This document shows positions 12,495 to 23,525 of a stretch of 64,000 nucleotides of DNA, one piece after another. The DNA comes from Isoetes taiwanensis (Eukaryota; Streptophyta; Lycopodiopsida; Isoetales; Isoetaceae). How positions within the stretch are numbered: position 1 is the stretch's first letter; every line of letters starts with the position of its first letter. The notes under the pieces were generated by a model. It searched no databases and was not told the origin of the DNA. It was given only the letters and a program-made list of their open reading frames with translations. The stretch spans positions 64,001 through 128,000 of the forward strand of contig JAJEKV010000565.1 in the NCBI GenBank assembly GCA_021234155.1. Direction: 5' to 3'. Position numbers and translations under genes: made by a program.

Positions 12495-12686
12495 TGAAAA
12501 CAAACAGACATATAGAACAAGATAGCAGCACTTCTATTATATGAATAAAAACGAATACAAAGATATATGTATCAGATGCGACTCTTCTGTTAACAGACAT
12601 GACGCTTGGCCAAACGTAACCCTAATCTGCTTAACATTCTAATCTAAAATGGCAGCTGGATGAATGGCTGCGATTCATTCTTCACA
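12495..12686 (-). repeat. 3' LTR of copia A
   Basis: On the minus strand it starts TGTGAAGAATGAATCG and ends GTTTTCA. The polypurine tract lies directly upstream on that strand. At 192 bp it is short for a copia LTR. Its partner is 17219-17408. Confidence 0.95.
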
Positions 12687-12695
12687 CTCCCCCAC
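12687..12695 (-). other. Polypurine tract of copia A
   Basis: On the minus strand GTGGGGGAG abuts the 3' LTR, the expected plus-strand DNA primer. Confidence 0.85.
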
Positions 12696-15600
12696 AGCCT
12701 CAGCAGGCTGCAGGTCTTCATTCTTCATGATCTTCAGCATATCTCTGTCATATTGAAACTTCTCTCGAACCAGCGCCTTTGTCAAGATATCAGCTTTCAT
12801 TTCTTTAGTAGAACAGTGTTCCAAGGTAATTACTTCATTTTGAACTTGTTCTCGTATGAAATGAAACCTTGTTTCTATATGACGAGTTCTTGCATGAAAC
12901 TTAACTGAATTTGCCAATGCAATAGCACTCCTGTTGTCACATAATAAGAGTGTTGGTTCAGTTTGTCTCATACTCAGTCCTTTTAGTAGAATTCTCAGCC
13001 ACATTACTTCTTGGGCAGCCCGATGTGAAAATACTATACTACCCTCAGGTGCTAGATAGAAGGCGGTGATTGGCTGCCTCTTACTCTTCAAGAAATTAAA
13101 GCGGTTTCAAGAAAGAATACATAGCCCGGAGGTTGACTTTCTGCTATCACATTCTCGGCCCCAACGCATCGATTATCCCATCAAATAGAACATATCAAGG
13201 CTGGAACTTCGCTCATATACTAATGCATAATCATAAGTGCCTTTCAGGTATCTCATAATTCTCTTCACTGCTAGCCAATGTTGGTTGCCCAGTTTTCAGA
13301 GAAATTGGCTCTTTGCTCCAACGACAAAGAGATGTCCGGTCTTGTGCACAGCATCCAAATATACCGGGCTCCCAACTGCATGGCGATCTGACACTTGTTG
13401 CATTAACATTCTTTCTTCATCGGTTTGTGGGGACATATCCTTTGAAAGCTTTAGGCTGTCTCCATAGGGATTGATCGCATTCATGTCTTCCATACTAAAG
13501 CGAGAAAGCACATCTCGGACGTACTGTGTCTGCAGCATCTTGATCCAACCTTAGAATTTGAATCCCTAAACAGTAGTGTATCTCCCCCATATCCGCCATT
13601 TCGAACTCAATAGAGAGCTGTTGCTTTACTTGTCAAGAAAATGGAGATCATTGGACACCAAGATACAATGTCCAATGTAAGGGGAAGCATAGACAAACTT
13701 CTCCCCATGGCAAGATAATAGACATTCCCATCGGCTTCATTATTAATAAAACCCAAGGAGAGAAGAAACAGGTCTATGCGTTCAAACCATGCAAGTGGTG
13801 ATTAAGCTTGATCCATATAAAAGCCTTCAAAAGTCGCACACCGGATGCTCTTGTCCTTCTTTCACATAACCTTGAGGTTGGGATACATAAACTTCTTCCT
13901 CTAAAGATGCAGTTGAAAAGCGGTCTTCCGTCCATCGGTGGACTTCAAATCAAATTGAGCGGCCAAGGCTAGTAAAGGTTGAATGGAGGATATCTTCACT
14001 CCGGTGAGAAGGTTTTTACGCTTAAAAATCCCTCCGATTGATTTGAAAACCCCGGCCACAAACCTTGCTTTATATATCTTTCAACTTCACCATTTGCATC
14101 GCGTTTTTAAAAAGCCGCCCATTACTAACAACTTGTCTTCCGGTAGTAAAAGGGACCATTTGCCAAGTGGAATTCTTCATTAAAGACTCATATTCCACAT
14201 CCATTGCTTGCGCCATCTTGCTGCATCGAGGTCGGGGACGAGGGCCTCTTGAAGCGTTCGAGGGTTCATCAAGCGAAGCTCCATCGGCAATAAGAAGACC
14301 GCGGGCTCGTTTATGTGATGAAATAGGACTCTCTTGAGCTTCTATGGCCTTCTTAGAAAGATAACTAGTGCGTCCAGATCTTGTCATACCTCGATTGGGT
14401 CTGTCATGAATGTATACCCCATGCCTGCGCCTAGTGACACTGTTATAGGGTCGGTTAGACAACTCCTTGTGATATTATGGTTATCTACCTCATGTGTCAC
14501 TGGAATTTCAGCCAAAGGTGTTAGAGAAATAGCTGGAGGAGCAGGAGGTATTAGGTCTTCATCTTCGTCATGAACTTCATTGGGGTTGGAACTAGTAATA
14601 GGCTGTAATATGGGTAAAATCTGGGACGCAACATCTAAACCCTTATGAGTGGACCGTCGAGGACCAAACCCGTTTGATCATCAATGGTGTCAAAATCGAC
14701 CACATGAGACATGGGTTGATCACATGCATTAACCATTCTAGTTACTCCCCATAAAGGCACCCTCATTGAAGATAACATCTCGGTGATAATTGGTTATGCG
14801 CCTTCTATCCTATCTGTACGATAAGCTTTTACTTCAATGAGAATATCCCAATAAGAATGCATCTTATTGCTCTTGCATCAACTTCCTTCTTTTTTCTTGA
14901 GGGGACTTGTGCATAACAAATACAACCAAAGGTGCGTATATGGTGATATTTGGCTTCCGCCCATGCCAAAACTTCATATGGAGGATTGCGGCAATGGCGA
15001 AGTGGGTAATCTATTATGCGTAAATAGGCCTTGATCTGGCCGCTTCTCCCCCAAAACATCTTAGGCATGCCAGCCATAATAAGCATGCTTCGTGCACTCC
15101 ATAAATGTATGCGGTTCATGCGCTCGAAACCATTTTGTTGTGGTGGTGTATAGGGTAATGGAATTGTAAAATTCTAGCTTCGGCTACAAAGTCCACAAAG
15201 GCATTGGATCGAACTCACCACCATTATCACTTCTCAAAATCGTCGATGACCCAATTGATTTTCAGCCATGGCCTTATACTCTTTGAAGCATGAGAGGGTC
15301 TGGGATTTATGGGCCAGCAGCCAGATACAAACATATCGGGAAAAATCATCAATAAAGGTAAGAATATAATATTTATGCCCCAATGATACGGTTTGCATGG
15401 GTACAAAGGTGAGATATGCGATTCGAGCAATCTTTCAACCAGTACTCATCCGTGGAAATGGGTGTCTTCGGTGCTTGCCTAGAACACAAGGTTCACAGAA
15501 GTCCAGCTTGCTATTCTTCAGAAAATCAATGCCATCAGCCAGCTTGTCCTTCTGTAATCTATGCAGAACTTGCCCATGAGGATGACCTAATCGATTATGC

Positions 15601-15900
15601 CATAATTGCATTTTTGGATCTTTGGCTCTCATAATTAGGGCTCGTTCAGGTAGATTGATATCAGCATCCAGTTTATACAACCTATCAATCCTCGTTCCAG
15701 TGGCAGCTTGTGACCCATTCTCCTTATCAATAATGAAGCATTTATCTGAGGAAAAGGTAATTTGATAACCTGCGTCTGCTATTTTTCCTACAGAAAATAA
15801 GGTTTGAGTGATGCCAGGAACATAAAATACTTCTTGTATGATCTTCCTCGGTTTGCGGCTGAATTTCAATGGAACCTTTCCATATTTCATAGTTTACTAT
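12696..15900 (-). pseudogene. pol of copia A (protease, integrase, RT, RNase H), broken
   Basis: The order on the minus strand is as follows. At 15435-15890 lies the protease/pre-integrase region with the GAG_pre-integrs signature LWHNRLGHPH and the C-x2-C knuckle FCEPCVLGK. Integrase text is at 14829-15430. A linker and the RT N-terminus lie at 14070-14462 (AMDVEYESLMKNSTWQMVP). RT C-terminal text is at 13296-13538 (LQTQYVRDVLSRFSMEDMN). RNase H is at 12675-13091, with LLCDNRSAIALANSVKFHAR, HIETRFHFIREQV and the terminal KADILTKAL. Frameshifts and stops between the blocks make it non-functional. Gene order integrase before RT is diagnostic of Ty1/copia. Confidence 0.9.
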
Positions 15901-15959
15901 CTCCAACATAGACATCTTGGTTTGTGGGGAAGGAACTCAAAAGTATGAAAGATCTCTTT

Positions 15960-16906
15960 TGGTGTCATATGCATAGTATTTGAATCCAATAAATTATATC
16001 TCTTTCTCCCTCAAAAGGTAAATGTCTTACCATAAAAAATCTGCCTTCTCTTTTCTGAAATGTACTTCCAGAACTTCGTTTCTCCTTGTCATCACTGATT
16101 GGCTTAGTATTGCAATCTCTAGCAATGTGACCAGCCCTCCCACATCTAAAGCAAATATCTGCCTTCCACTATCAAGTTTAAATTAAGCTTCTCTTGATGT
16201 ACCACCATCTTTCTTCCCCTGGTTAAACTTCACATGTTTTGCAACGACTTCCTTTCCTTTATTTTTAGGCCATTGGCCCTTCTTCTTTGAGGCAAAGAAT
16301 GCAGCATCTTTAGAGGAGCCCCTTTCTAATTTTATTTTCCTCTCTTCTTCTATTAATGCTGCTACCATTTTCTCAAAGGATTGTGATCAAACAAATTTGT
16401 GGGGTAGTGGCAATGTTTCTAAATGTTTGTGCCCGCCGTTTAGCGAAAAACTGTAAATCTTCTGCTTGAGGCTGCGAGTTAGCGGGCTAATTGCACATAA
16501 TAATGGCGCATTCTACTCTAGAATCGGCACACTTTCATCGGTTCCATTTTAAGCCAAAAATTGTTGTTTGAGTGAAAGTTCGCATGTTTTGCCTTCTCCT
16601 CCAAAGGCTTTTGGAGACTTCCCAATTGCTTCTTGCATCTCCTTTAATATTTAACAAATAAAATTATTCTTCTCCCAAAGCAAGTCAATTGTTTGTAAAC
16701 GATATGCGATCTTTCATTTTCCATTCAACTAATTTGGCCGTCTTTTGGCTTTACTTGATCCTTCTACTACTCCCCATGACCCCTCTCTCATTAGAAGCGG
16801 TTGTAATTTAATGGACCCGGTGTGAAAAAATTATTGCAGTGAACTTCTCTAAGAATTTGTCAAGGAATTTATCCATCCCAGGATTGGTATTGCCACCAAG
16901 AGCCAT
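15960..16906 (-). pseudogene. gag of copia A, broken
   Basis: The probable start is at 16906 (MALGGNTNPGMDKFLDKFL). The retroviral-type zinc knuckle CFRCGRAGHIARDC (CX2CX4HX4C) lies near 16125-16160, preceded by a lysine-rich stretch (16183-16368). Frame changes lie between. It should package element RNA in virus-like particles. The knuckle pattern is complete. Confidence 0.8.
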
Positions 16907-17206
16907 TGATTACTTCTCTCAAAGGATATTAACTTCTCTCACAAGCAAGCAAGCAAGCAGCAAAAACTAAACAGAAATTATTCCAAGAAACAATGGGAAA
17001 ATTTCTTACAGGTAGATTCGCCTTTGATTAATTCTCCTTCTCTGAAATAAAATTTGTTGGGTTCGAATTCGGCATTGCATCAGCCTCTGATTTACTCTTG
17101 AAATTGCCCGCCTTATTCTTTCTTCCCTGTTTTGCATGCATCGATTCATCCTCTTTGCCATCGAATGGATGAATGGGTCTTCGCTTCCTCCAGGATCAGA
17201 AACGCT

Positions 17207-17218
17207 GCTCTGATACCA
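17207..17218 (-). other. Primer-binding site of copia A (initiator tRNA-Met)
   Basis: On the minus strand TGGTATCAGAGC starts directly after the LTR end GTTTTCA, a perfect canonical copia primer site. Confidence 0.92.
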
Positions 17219-17408
17219 TGAAAACAAACAGACATATAGAACAAGATTGCAGCACTTCTATTATATGAACAAAACGAATACAAAGATATATGTATCGGAT
17301 GCGACTCTTACGTTAGCGGACATGGCACGCCAAAAGCGTAACCCTAATCTGCTTAATATTCTAATCTATAATGGCAGCCGGATGAATGGCTGCGATTCAT
17401 TCTTCACA
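17219..17408 (-). repeat. 5' LTR of copia A
   Basis: 190 bp, partner of 12495-12686. Within 26 bases (17295-17320) three CAG/CTG triplets of the partner read CGG, ACG and CGG here. Confidence 0.95.
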
Positions 17409-17551
17409 AATTGAAGGAACAAGAACATATAGATATATTCTGGAGAAATTCAATAGCAATTTTCACACTTAGCAGGTAAAAATGAAATTTCATTTGATAG
17501 AACAAGATCTGTATCGAGTAGTGGAAGATACAGAAAAGAGGCCATCTGAAT
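17409..17551 (+). pseudogene. Copia element D gag, part 2 of 3
   Basis: The sliver lies between elements A and B. In plus frame it reads ILEKFNSNFHT, a stop, then VKMKFHLIEQDLYRVVEDTE and KRPSE. This is the typical copia gag N-terminus (a tryptophan is expected where the TAG stands). It runs into the B target site TGAAT at 17547-17551 and resumes in the same frame after 27846. Confidence 0.8.
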
Positions 17552-17821
17552 TGATGAAATCAGAAAAGTACTGGAAATATATATTGATAACAAAAGGAAG
17601 TACAAGAGATCCTGAATGCCAAGCTTCAGGTGAAATCAACAACACAGACAGAAATGAAGAGATCTATGCATAAGAACGGGAACGCTCAACTTGATGTTTT
17701 ACGGGTCTTACGCCTCTGTACTTATAGTGCGGGTCCCTTACGGGTTGTGTGATGTGGCGAGTGGAGGAGTGGTCATAACTCTCCTTAACTCCGAGATTCC
17801 GGTGGGCTGTTTTCTCCAATA
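17552..17821 (-). repeat. 3' LTR of copia B
   Basis: 270 bp, partner of 27567-27841. Differences from the partner are concentrated in CAG/CTG triplets (17695-17765). Confidence 0.93.
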
Positions 17822-17829
17822 CCCCCTCG
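17822..17829 (-). other. Polypurine tract of copia B
   Basis: On the minus strand ACGAGGGGG abuts the LTR start TATTGG. Confidence 0.75.
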
Positions 17830-17934
17830 TGGTTGGGGGGAATCGAGCAAAATTCGATGCTTGCAGTGATCAAGTTTTGGTTTGGCAAGAGCTTTGGTCA
17901 TCATATCAGCAGGCATTTGATCTGTGGGGCAGTA
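17830..17934 (-). pseudogene. copia B: last part of RNase H, cut off by element C
   Basis: Minus-strand text DQMPADMMTKALAKP is the conserved copia RNase H terminus (ADxxTKAL). The preceding part of the domain is at 23526 and above. On removing C and one copy of GGAGA the frame is continuous, so C inserted into an open frame. Confidence 0.9.
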
Positions 17935-17939
17935 GGAGA

Positions 17940-18463
17940 TGTTGAAAATGTTATCATCCAGCATTTAACATATTAAGACAAAATGACTATTGTTTGATGG
18001 TGACGTGGCATTGGAAAGGTCGGTGGTTTTGGGATTGAATGAAATAGGTCTGCACCCGGAGAGGGATGAGGCGAGGAATCTGGTAGGGATGTTCTTAGGA
18101 TCTTGGGTAGAAGCGTGCCTTGATTGCTAAGGAAGAAAGCGGACCGCAGTTATTGGTCAACCAGGGAGAGTCGGCTTGTAGGAGAGAATCAGCAATTGGT
18201 CACTGCTTTGTTGGATTGATTGGGTCGTGATTAACCGACTCCATGTGCAGGTGATTGCAGGCTTTGGGGAGGACTGAAACAGTCGGATTTATCTGTGGGT
18301 GAAGCTTTGATGAGCTCGGCTTTCCTAATTTGGAAATAAGTGGCTGCGGTGAATCCACGGATTTGGTGTCAGCAGATTTCTAGGGGAGGAGCTCTATAAA
18401 GCTGAAGGAAGGTAGGGACCGAGAATCGGCATTCTTGGGTTCAAATCCCGACTCTTTTTATCA
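17940..18463 (+). repeat. 5' LTR of copia C
   Basis: 524 bp, TGTTGAAAATG to TTTTTATCA. Confidence 0.94.
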
Positions 18464-18464
18464 T

Positions 18465-18475
18465 TGGTATCGAGC
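18465..18475 (+). other. Primer-binding site of copia C, one base lost
   Basis: TGGTATCGAGC stands where TGGTATCAGAGC is expected, one base after the LTR. The missing A lies in the CAG of the canonical site. Confidence 0.8.
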
Positions 18476-18589
18476 AAAGGGTCATGATTATGGAAACAAA
18501 TTCTAACAATAGTTCCACTTACCATTGATTTCGGGGCCGAGAATAGTGATTGCTTGGAGAAATTGATGAAAACTATAAGAGAGTCTCAC

Positions 18590-21500
18590 ACACCATGTGT
18601 AAAGATGGGAAATGGGCATTTGCATGAAGTAAAAGGATGTGGAAAGTTGGAGTTTTATCATGAAGGTGGAGATAAAATATGTTTGGAGAATGCTTTATAT
18701 ACTCACGGTATGTTATTTAACTTGATTTGATTCTGCGAGACTTAGTAGACTTCGGGATATAAAGTAAAATTTGATTCTTATCGTTGTGAAATGGTGGGTA
18801 GCGGTAGAAGGATACATGCAAGAAGAAAAGGAAATTGTATTGCTTGGATGTTGTGCCTTGTATTTGGAAGTGTTAATTTATTAGATTTGTGGCATCTCGA
18901 GACTTGGACATGTAAATAATGCAACCATAAAGATCATGAGCAAACATAATTTGGTAGAAGATTTACCCTAACAAACATAAGCGGAAAGAGCACAAAAATT
19001 TGTCGTGGTTGTATGCTTGGGAAGCAAACTAGACACAATTTTAAGCCCGGTTTTGCCAAAACTTTGGGACTTTTGAATTTGGTACATCTGATTTATGCGG
19101 ACCCGATCGTGTTTGAGTATGAGTGGCAAGACATATTTCATCATATTTATTGATGATTTTCCGGAGAGAACAAAATGTTATTTTTGAAATCGGAAGGATC
19201 AAGCATTCCGAGGCATTCCAATTGTATCTAGCGTGAAGCATTTGAGCGAGAGGCGTCTATGAAGTTGAAAGCGCTTGCGCTCGTTCGGGGAGAATATATG
19301 TCACGGGGCATTCATGCGATCTTGTCGTGAAAGGGATTAGACGTCAATTTACGTGCAGATATCGCTACGCGAGAATGGCATGCGGAGAGAAAAACAGGAC
19401 ACTTATGAACGCGGTAAGATCTATGTTAAAACATGTAGGGTTGCCTAACTATCTCTGGGAAGAAGCGGTTCAGGCTGCATGCTACATTCAAAGTAAATTG
19501 CCGTCTGCTGGTATCCAAGGAAGAATTCCTGAAGAGGTATGGTCTGGTAGAAAACAATCTGTAAAGAGACTGCGTGCATATGGTTGTTTAGGGTATATGC
19601 ATGTGCCAGAAGAGTTGCGGTCCAAACTAGATGATCCTAGCATAGAAACATATTTGGTTGGGTATGAGGACCAAGGGTACAGACTATATGACCCTGGGAT
19701 GTGGTATTTGACGAGACTAAATTTTATAAAGATAGGGCAATTAAAAGTGATGTGTCTAAGAAAAAAGAAAGTGCAGCCACAGGTGCGGAGGGATGGTTTG
19801 ACGATGAAGATGATGATGAAAATGAAATAGGAATTCAAGTACAAGATGGAGGTATGGAAAGCCCTATAGAAATAGGAAGTAGTGACACAGAAGAGCATGT
19901 AGTAGAAGAGGGAGAGAATGGTATAGAAGATATTACTGTGGAAGAACAACAGCCAGTAGAAGAAATTCAAGTTCACATGCAAAACCGATGCAGGGTTTTG
20001 AAACAAGAAGCTCCCATTGATATATCAAAGTATGGAAGAGATGAGCATGGAGGAGCACTCATGGTATGAGACTTCCAAAGAAATTTGAAGCCTATGAACT
20101 TGGAAGAAGCACACCGGGAACCTTGACCCGCCAATGTTGTGTGTTAAAAGCACGGAAACTTATGATGAAGCATCAATTCTCTAATCTGCGGACAAGTGGA
20201 GAAAAGCCATGCAAAAAGAAGAACTTCGAGTCGTTTAAAAAATTGTACAATTACTATGATCTCACACCTAGGCCAAAAGGTAAAAAATGTGGTAGGGTGT
20301 AAATGGATCTTTAAAATAAAAAGGAGCTGATGGAAACATTGAAAGATATAAAGCTAGATTGGTGGCTCGAGGATTTACTCAAGAAGCTGGTAAAGATTAT
20401 CATGACACCTTTTCCCCTATTGTTAAACTAACAAGTTTGTGGACTTTGATTGCTATAGCGGTTGAGCATGATTTAGAGCTCGACCATATGGATGTAAAAG
20501 CGGCTTTTCTCAATGGGGATTTAGAAGAGGAGATTTATATGGAGCAACGATTCGGATTTGAGGTGCAAAAAGGAAATAAGGTCGCAAATTGAAAAGCGGT
20601 GTATGGGCTTAGGCAAGCAGCTAAACGGTGGAAATGCGTATGCATGAATAGCTACATTATTCGCGGGGGGTTTGAAAAGTTGCAGCGTGAAGGTAATCTC
20701 TACATTAAAAGGGGTAGATGATAAATTTTGCATCATAGCGTTGTATGTAGATGATTGTATTAGGAGTGCTAGTAATGAGAAAGTTTATGGATGAGTGCAA
20801 AAAATGTGTTGAGAGCTAGATTTCCGGATGAGCGATCTTGGTAAACTAAAAAACTTTTGGGCATGGAGGTTTATAGACCTTGATTTCCGATCGCTCCCAA
20901 AATTAAGTCCAGGAGCCAGCGGGTTAAGCTTAGCGAACCCAAAAAATCACCGAAGGCGGGCAGGCGGATTCGCTTCAGCGAACCCGCCATCTTGAATGCC
21001 TAGCGTGCTTAATCGGGTTCGCCGCTTGAACCCATTTGGGTTAGCCGTCTGCGCGGCGTCGTCGCGATAGCGATGGCGTTCTAATACCTAGCTGGTTCGG
21101 CAAAAGCGAACCTTAACGCGAGGCTACACCTACGAATCATTAGTCACAAAATGATTGCCGAAAAGATTGGGAGAAGCGGCGATAGAAATGCCCAAAAATG
21201 GGGATCAAAATGGGCTTGTTGTTGAGAGCGTAGGCAGCAATTTCTACCGCTGATCGATATTTTTGGGGTCCGGTCCCCAAGTTACGCACAAAAAATTTCT
21301 CGAGCTGAAGCAGCCACGGCGACCCAAAGAATGGGAAGATTAAGCATCGCCATTCTGAGGCCGCCAAATCTTTGCTTCTCCATTCAGGAAATCCGGTGCT
21401 TGAAGGAAGCCCTGGCTGAAGAGCGACCCTCAAATCAATGGAGAAAAACAAAACCCAGTCGGATTGGATCTTAGAAAATTCCTTGCTAGACAATCCCTTC

Positions 21501-22925
21501 GAAATTGGAACTTGGTAGGATCTAAGATGACCGATTATGTCTCAAGAAAAAGAGGAGGAAAGCTTGGGAGCCATGGCGTGGGCAAGATTGAGCGGGAAAT
21601 CAGTTTATGGGGGCATGAAAGGGGAAAGAATTGGGCTGAAATAAAGGCTGATTTTCACCGGCCAATTCCATAAGTTCTTGCCCGTTACCAAGGATCGAGA
21701 TCGTTGTTTTGAATCGGACCGAAATCCGGCCCATATTGAGTCCGTCTCCCCTGCCATGCTTCGTTCGCCAGGTTAAGCCCAAGTGAACGTGAAAACGCAT
21801 TGAAAATGCGTCGCTTGTCTGACACAGACCCTGACCAGGCCGAAAGCCGTGTGGGCTGGCGTGGTTCGCCCATGGCGAACCGGTGGGTCGTTGGTCCCAC
21901 ACGCTTGACTCCGCCACGACACTTAACGCGGGTTTGGTTCGCAGCGAAGCAGCAAATGCCACGCAGCGATTGCATCAACCGGTCATGCCACGCCCCGCGT
22001 TCGCTAATGCCGAATACGGGGATTGGGTGGTGGGCCAGGGCATGTTGACTCAATTTGGAGCCAATAAAGTGGGCGGTTTATAGAGATAGACAAATTTGGA
22101 GAATTGGCTTTTAACACAAGTCGCGATTATATTAAGAAGATGTTGGATACTTTTTTTCTATGGGTGAATGTAAATCGGCAATGGAAGCTCCTCTTGTGGT
22201 TAGTAAGACAATTTAACGGAGATTTGTCCTAGATAACGAGAAGAGGAGAAAAAGAAAATGCAAGGAATACCATATAGGAACTTATATGGAAGTTTGCTAC
22301 GTGGCAAATGCCGATTTGGATATTGCATTTGGTGTAAATTTGTTGAGTAGATATTTGAATAACCCAGGATGGGAACATTGGGTTGCTGCTAAGCGTATTC
22401 TTAGGTACTTGAAAGGTACGATGCACCATGGTATTTGCTACGCTAAAAGCTTTTGTGATAATCCTAAAGTAGTTGGCTATGCACGAAATTATTTGGTTAT
22501 CTGAGTCTGGATTAGGCAAGAGACCTTGATGAACGAAAGTCCACAACGGGGGATACTTGTGTAAACTGAATGAATGCGATGATTTCTTGGTGTAGCAAAA
22601 AGCAAAATTGTGTGGCTATGTCAAGTCTCGAAGTGAGATGCGATATGCCTCCTTGGCTGGCGGAGAGAAATAATTTGGTTGAGGCGATTATTGCAGGAAT
22701 TGGGAGAGAAACAAAACTGCCCAACAAAGTTATATTGTGACAATAAAAGTTACATAGCAATTGCTAAAAATCCAGTGTTGCACTCAAGAACAAAGCATAT
22801 TGATCTGCATTATCATTTTATAAGGGAGAAAGTAGTAGAAGGCAAAGTTGATTTGCAATATATTCCCTCTCATGCTAAACAAGAAGCGGACACATGTTAA
22901 CAAAAGCATTGTCCGAAACTAAGCA
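18590..22925 (+). pseudogene. pol of copia C, gag missing, interrupted
   Basis: In order: protease C-terminal text VKMGNGHLHEVKGCGKLEF near 18600-18660; pre-integrase (DLWHLET, then ICRGCMLGKQTRHNF) near 18890-19040; integrase C-terminal half at 19327-19740 (AERKNRTLMNAVRSMLKHVG, ending RLYDPG); an acidic linker at 19700-20060; RT at 20350-20620 (ARLVARGFTQ, DHMDVKAAFLNGDLEEEIYM) with the catalytic YVDD near 20745. The RT is split by the 20878-22075 insert and resumes with YIKKMLDT-like text. RNase H is at 22286-22925 (AKRILRYLKGTMHHG, LYCDNKSYIAIAKNPVLHSR). Stops and frameshifts make it non-functional. Confidence 0.9.
20878..22075. mobile_element. 1.2-kb insert with 9-bp target duplication, Mutator-like (non-autonomous)
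   Basis: GTTTATAGA occurs at 20869-20877 and 22076-22084. Removing the insert plus one copy restores a continuous copia RT frame, so the boundaries are exact. Nine-base duplications are typical of Mutator-like elements. The ends share only a weak inverted match (CTCCCAAAATTAAGTC against CTCCAAATTGAGTC on the other strand). No transposase is visible. The insert is GC-richer than its host and carries several short GGTTCGC/GCGAACC inverted repeats. A minus-strand open frame at 21140-21493 (117 aa) has no recognisable domain; it might be a captured gene fragment. Confidence 0.8.
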
Positions 22926-22970
22926 TGGATATTTTCGAGATGCCATAGGTATTAAACTGATAAATGCTGG

Positions 22971-22981
22971 CTCAGGGGGAG
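22971..22981 (+). other. Polypurine tract of copia C
   Basis: CAGGGGGAG immediately precedes the 3' LTR start TGTTGAAAATG. Confidence 0.85.
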
Positions 22982-23520
22982 TGTTGAAAATGTTATCATC
23001 CAGCATTTAACATATTAACACAAAATGACTATTGTTTGATGGTGACGTGGCATTGGAAAGGTCGGTGGTTTTGGGATTGAATGAAATGGGTCTGCCTGCA
23101 CCACGGAGGGATGAGAGCGAGGAATACAGTAGGGATGTTCTTCCGGATCTTGGAGTAGAAACATATCTTGATTGCTAAGGAAGAAGCGGACTGCCACAGA
23201 TTGGTCGACCAGGGAGAGTCGGCCTGTAGGAGAGAATCAGCAATTGGTCACTGCTTTGTTGGATTGATTGGATCGTGATTAGCCGACTCCATGTGCAGGT
23301 GATTGCAGGCTTTGGGGAGGACCTGAACAGGTCGGATTTGTCATGTAGGTCGAAGCTTTGATGAGCTCTGGCTTTCCTAGCTGGAAATAAGTGGCTGCGG
23401 TGAATCACCTGGATCTGCTGGTGTCAACAGATTTCTAGGAGGAGCTCTATAAGAACTGAAGAAGGTAGGAGACTGAGAATCGGCATTCTTGGGTTCAAAT
23501 CCCAGGCTCTGTTTTTATCA
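22982..23520 (+). repeat. 3' LTR of copia C
   Basis: 539 bp, partner of 17940-18463. It seems the better preserved copy, since indels in the partner often remove bases of CTG/CAG triplets present here. Confidence 0.94.
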
Positions 23521-23525
23521 GGAGA

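Larger units (their letters stand above)
12495..17408 (-). mobile_element. Ty1/copia retrotransposon A, full-length but decayed
   Basis: A complete 4.9-kb element in minus orientation. It is bounded by two LTRs (12495-12686 and 17219-17408) and flanked by the 5-bp duplication AATTG (12490-12494 and 17409-17413). Next to the right LTR is a tRNA-Met primer site (17207-17218) and next to the left LTR a polypurine tract (12687-12695). Inside, in transcription order from right to left, are gag, protease, integrase, reverse transcriptase and RNase H remnants. The LTRs differ at roughly 15-20 positions by eye, several in CAG/CTG triplets. It was inserted into gag of element D. Confidence 0.95.
17940..23520 (+). 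mobile_element. Ty1/copia retrotransposon C, nested in B
   Basis: A plus-oriented element with LTRs 17940-18463 and 22982-23520 and duplication GGAGA (17935-17939, 23521-23525). A degenerate tRNA-Met site follows the 5' LTR and a polypurine tract precedes the 3' LTR. The interior lacks gag: only about 120 bases separate the primer site from protease-like text. The pol has frameshifts and a 1.2-kb insert. The LTRs differ mostly by short indels and changes at CAG/CTG sites. Confidence 0.95.
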
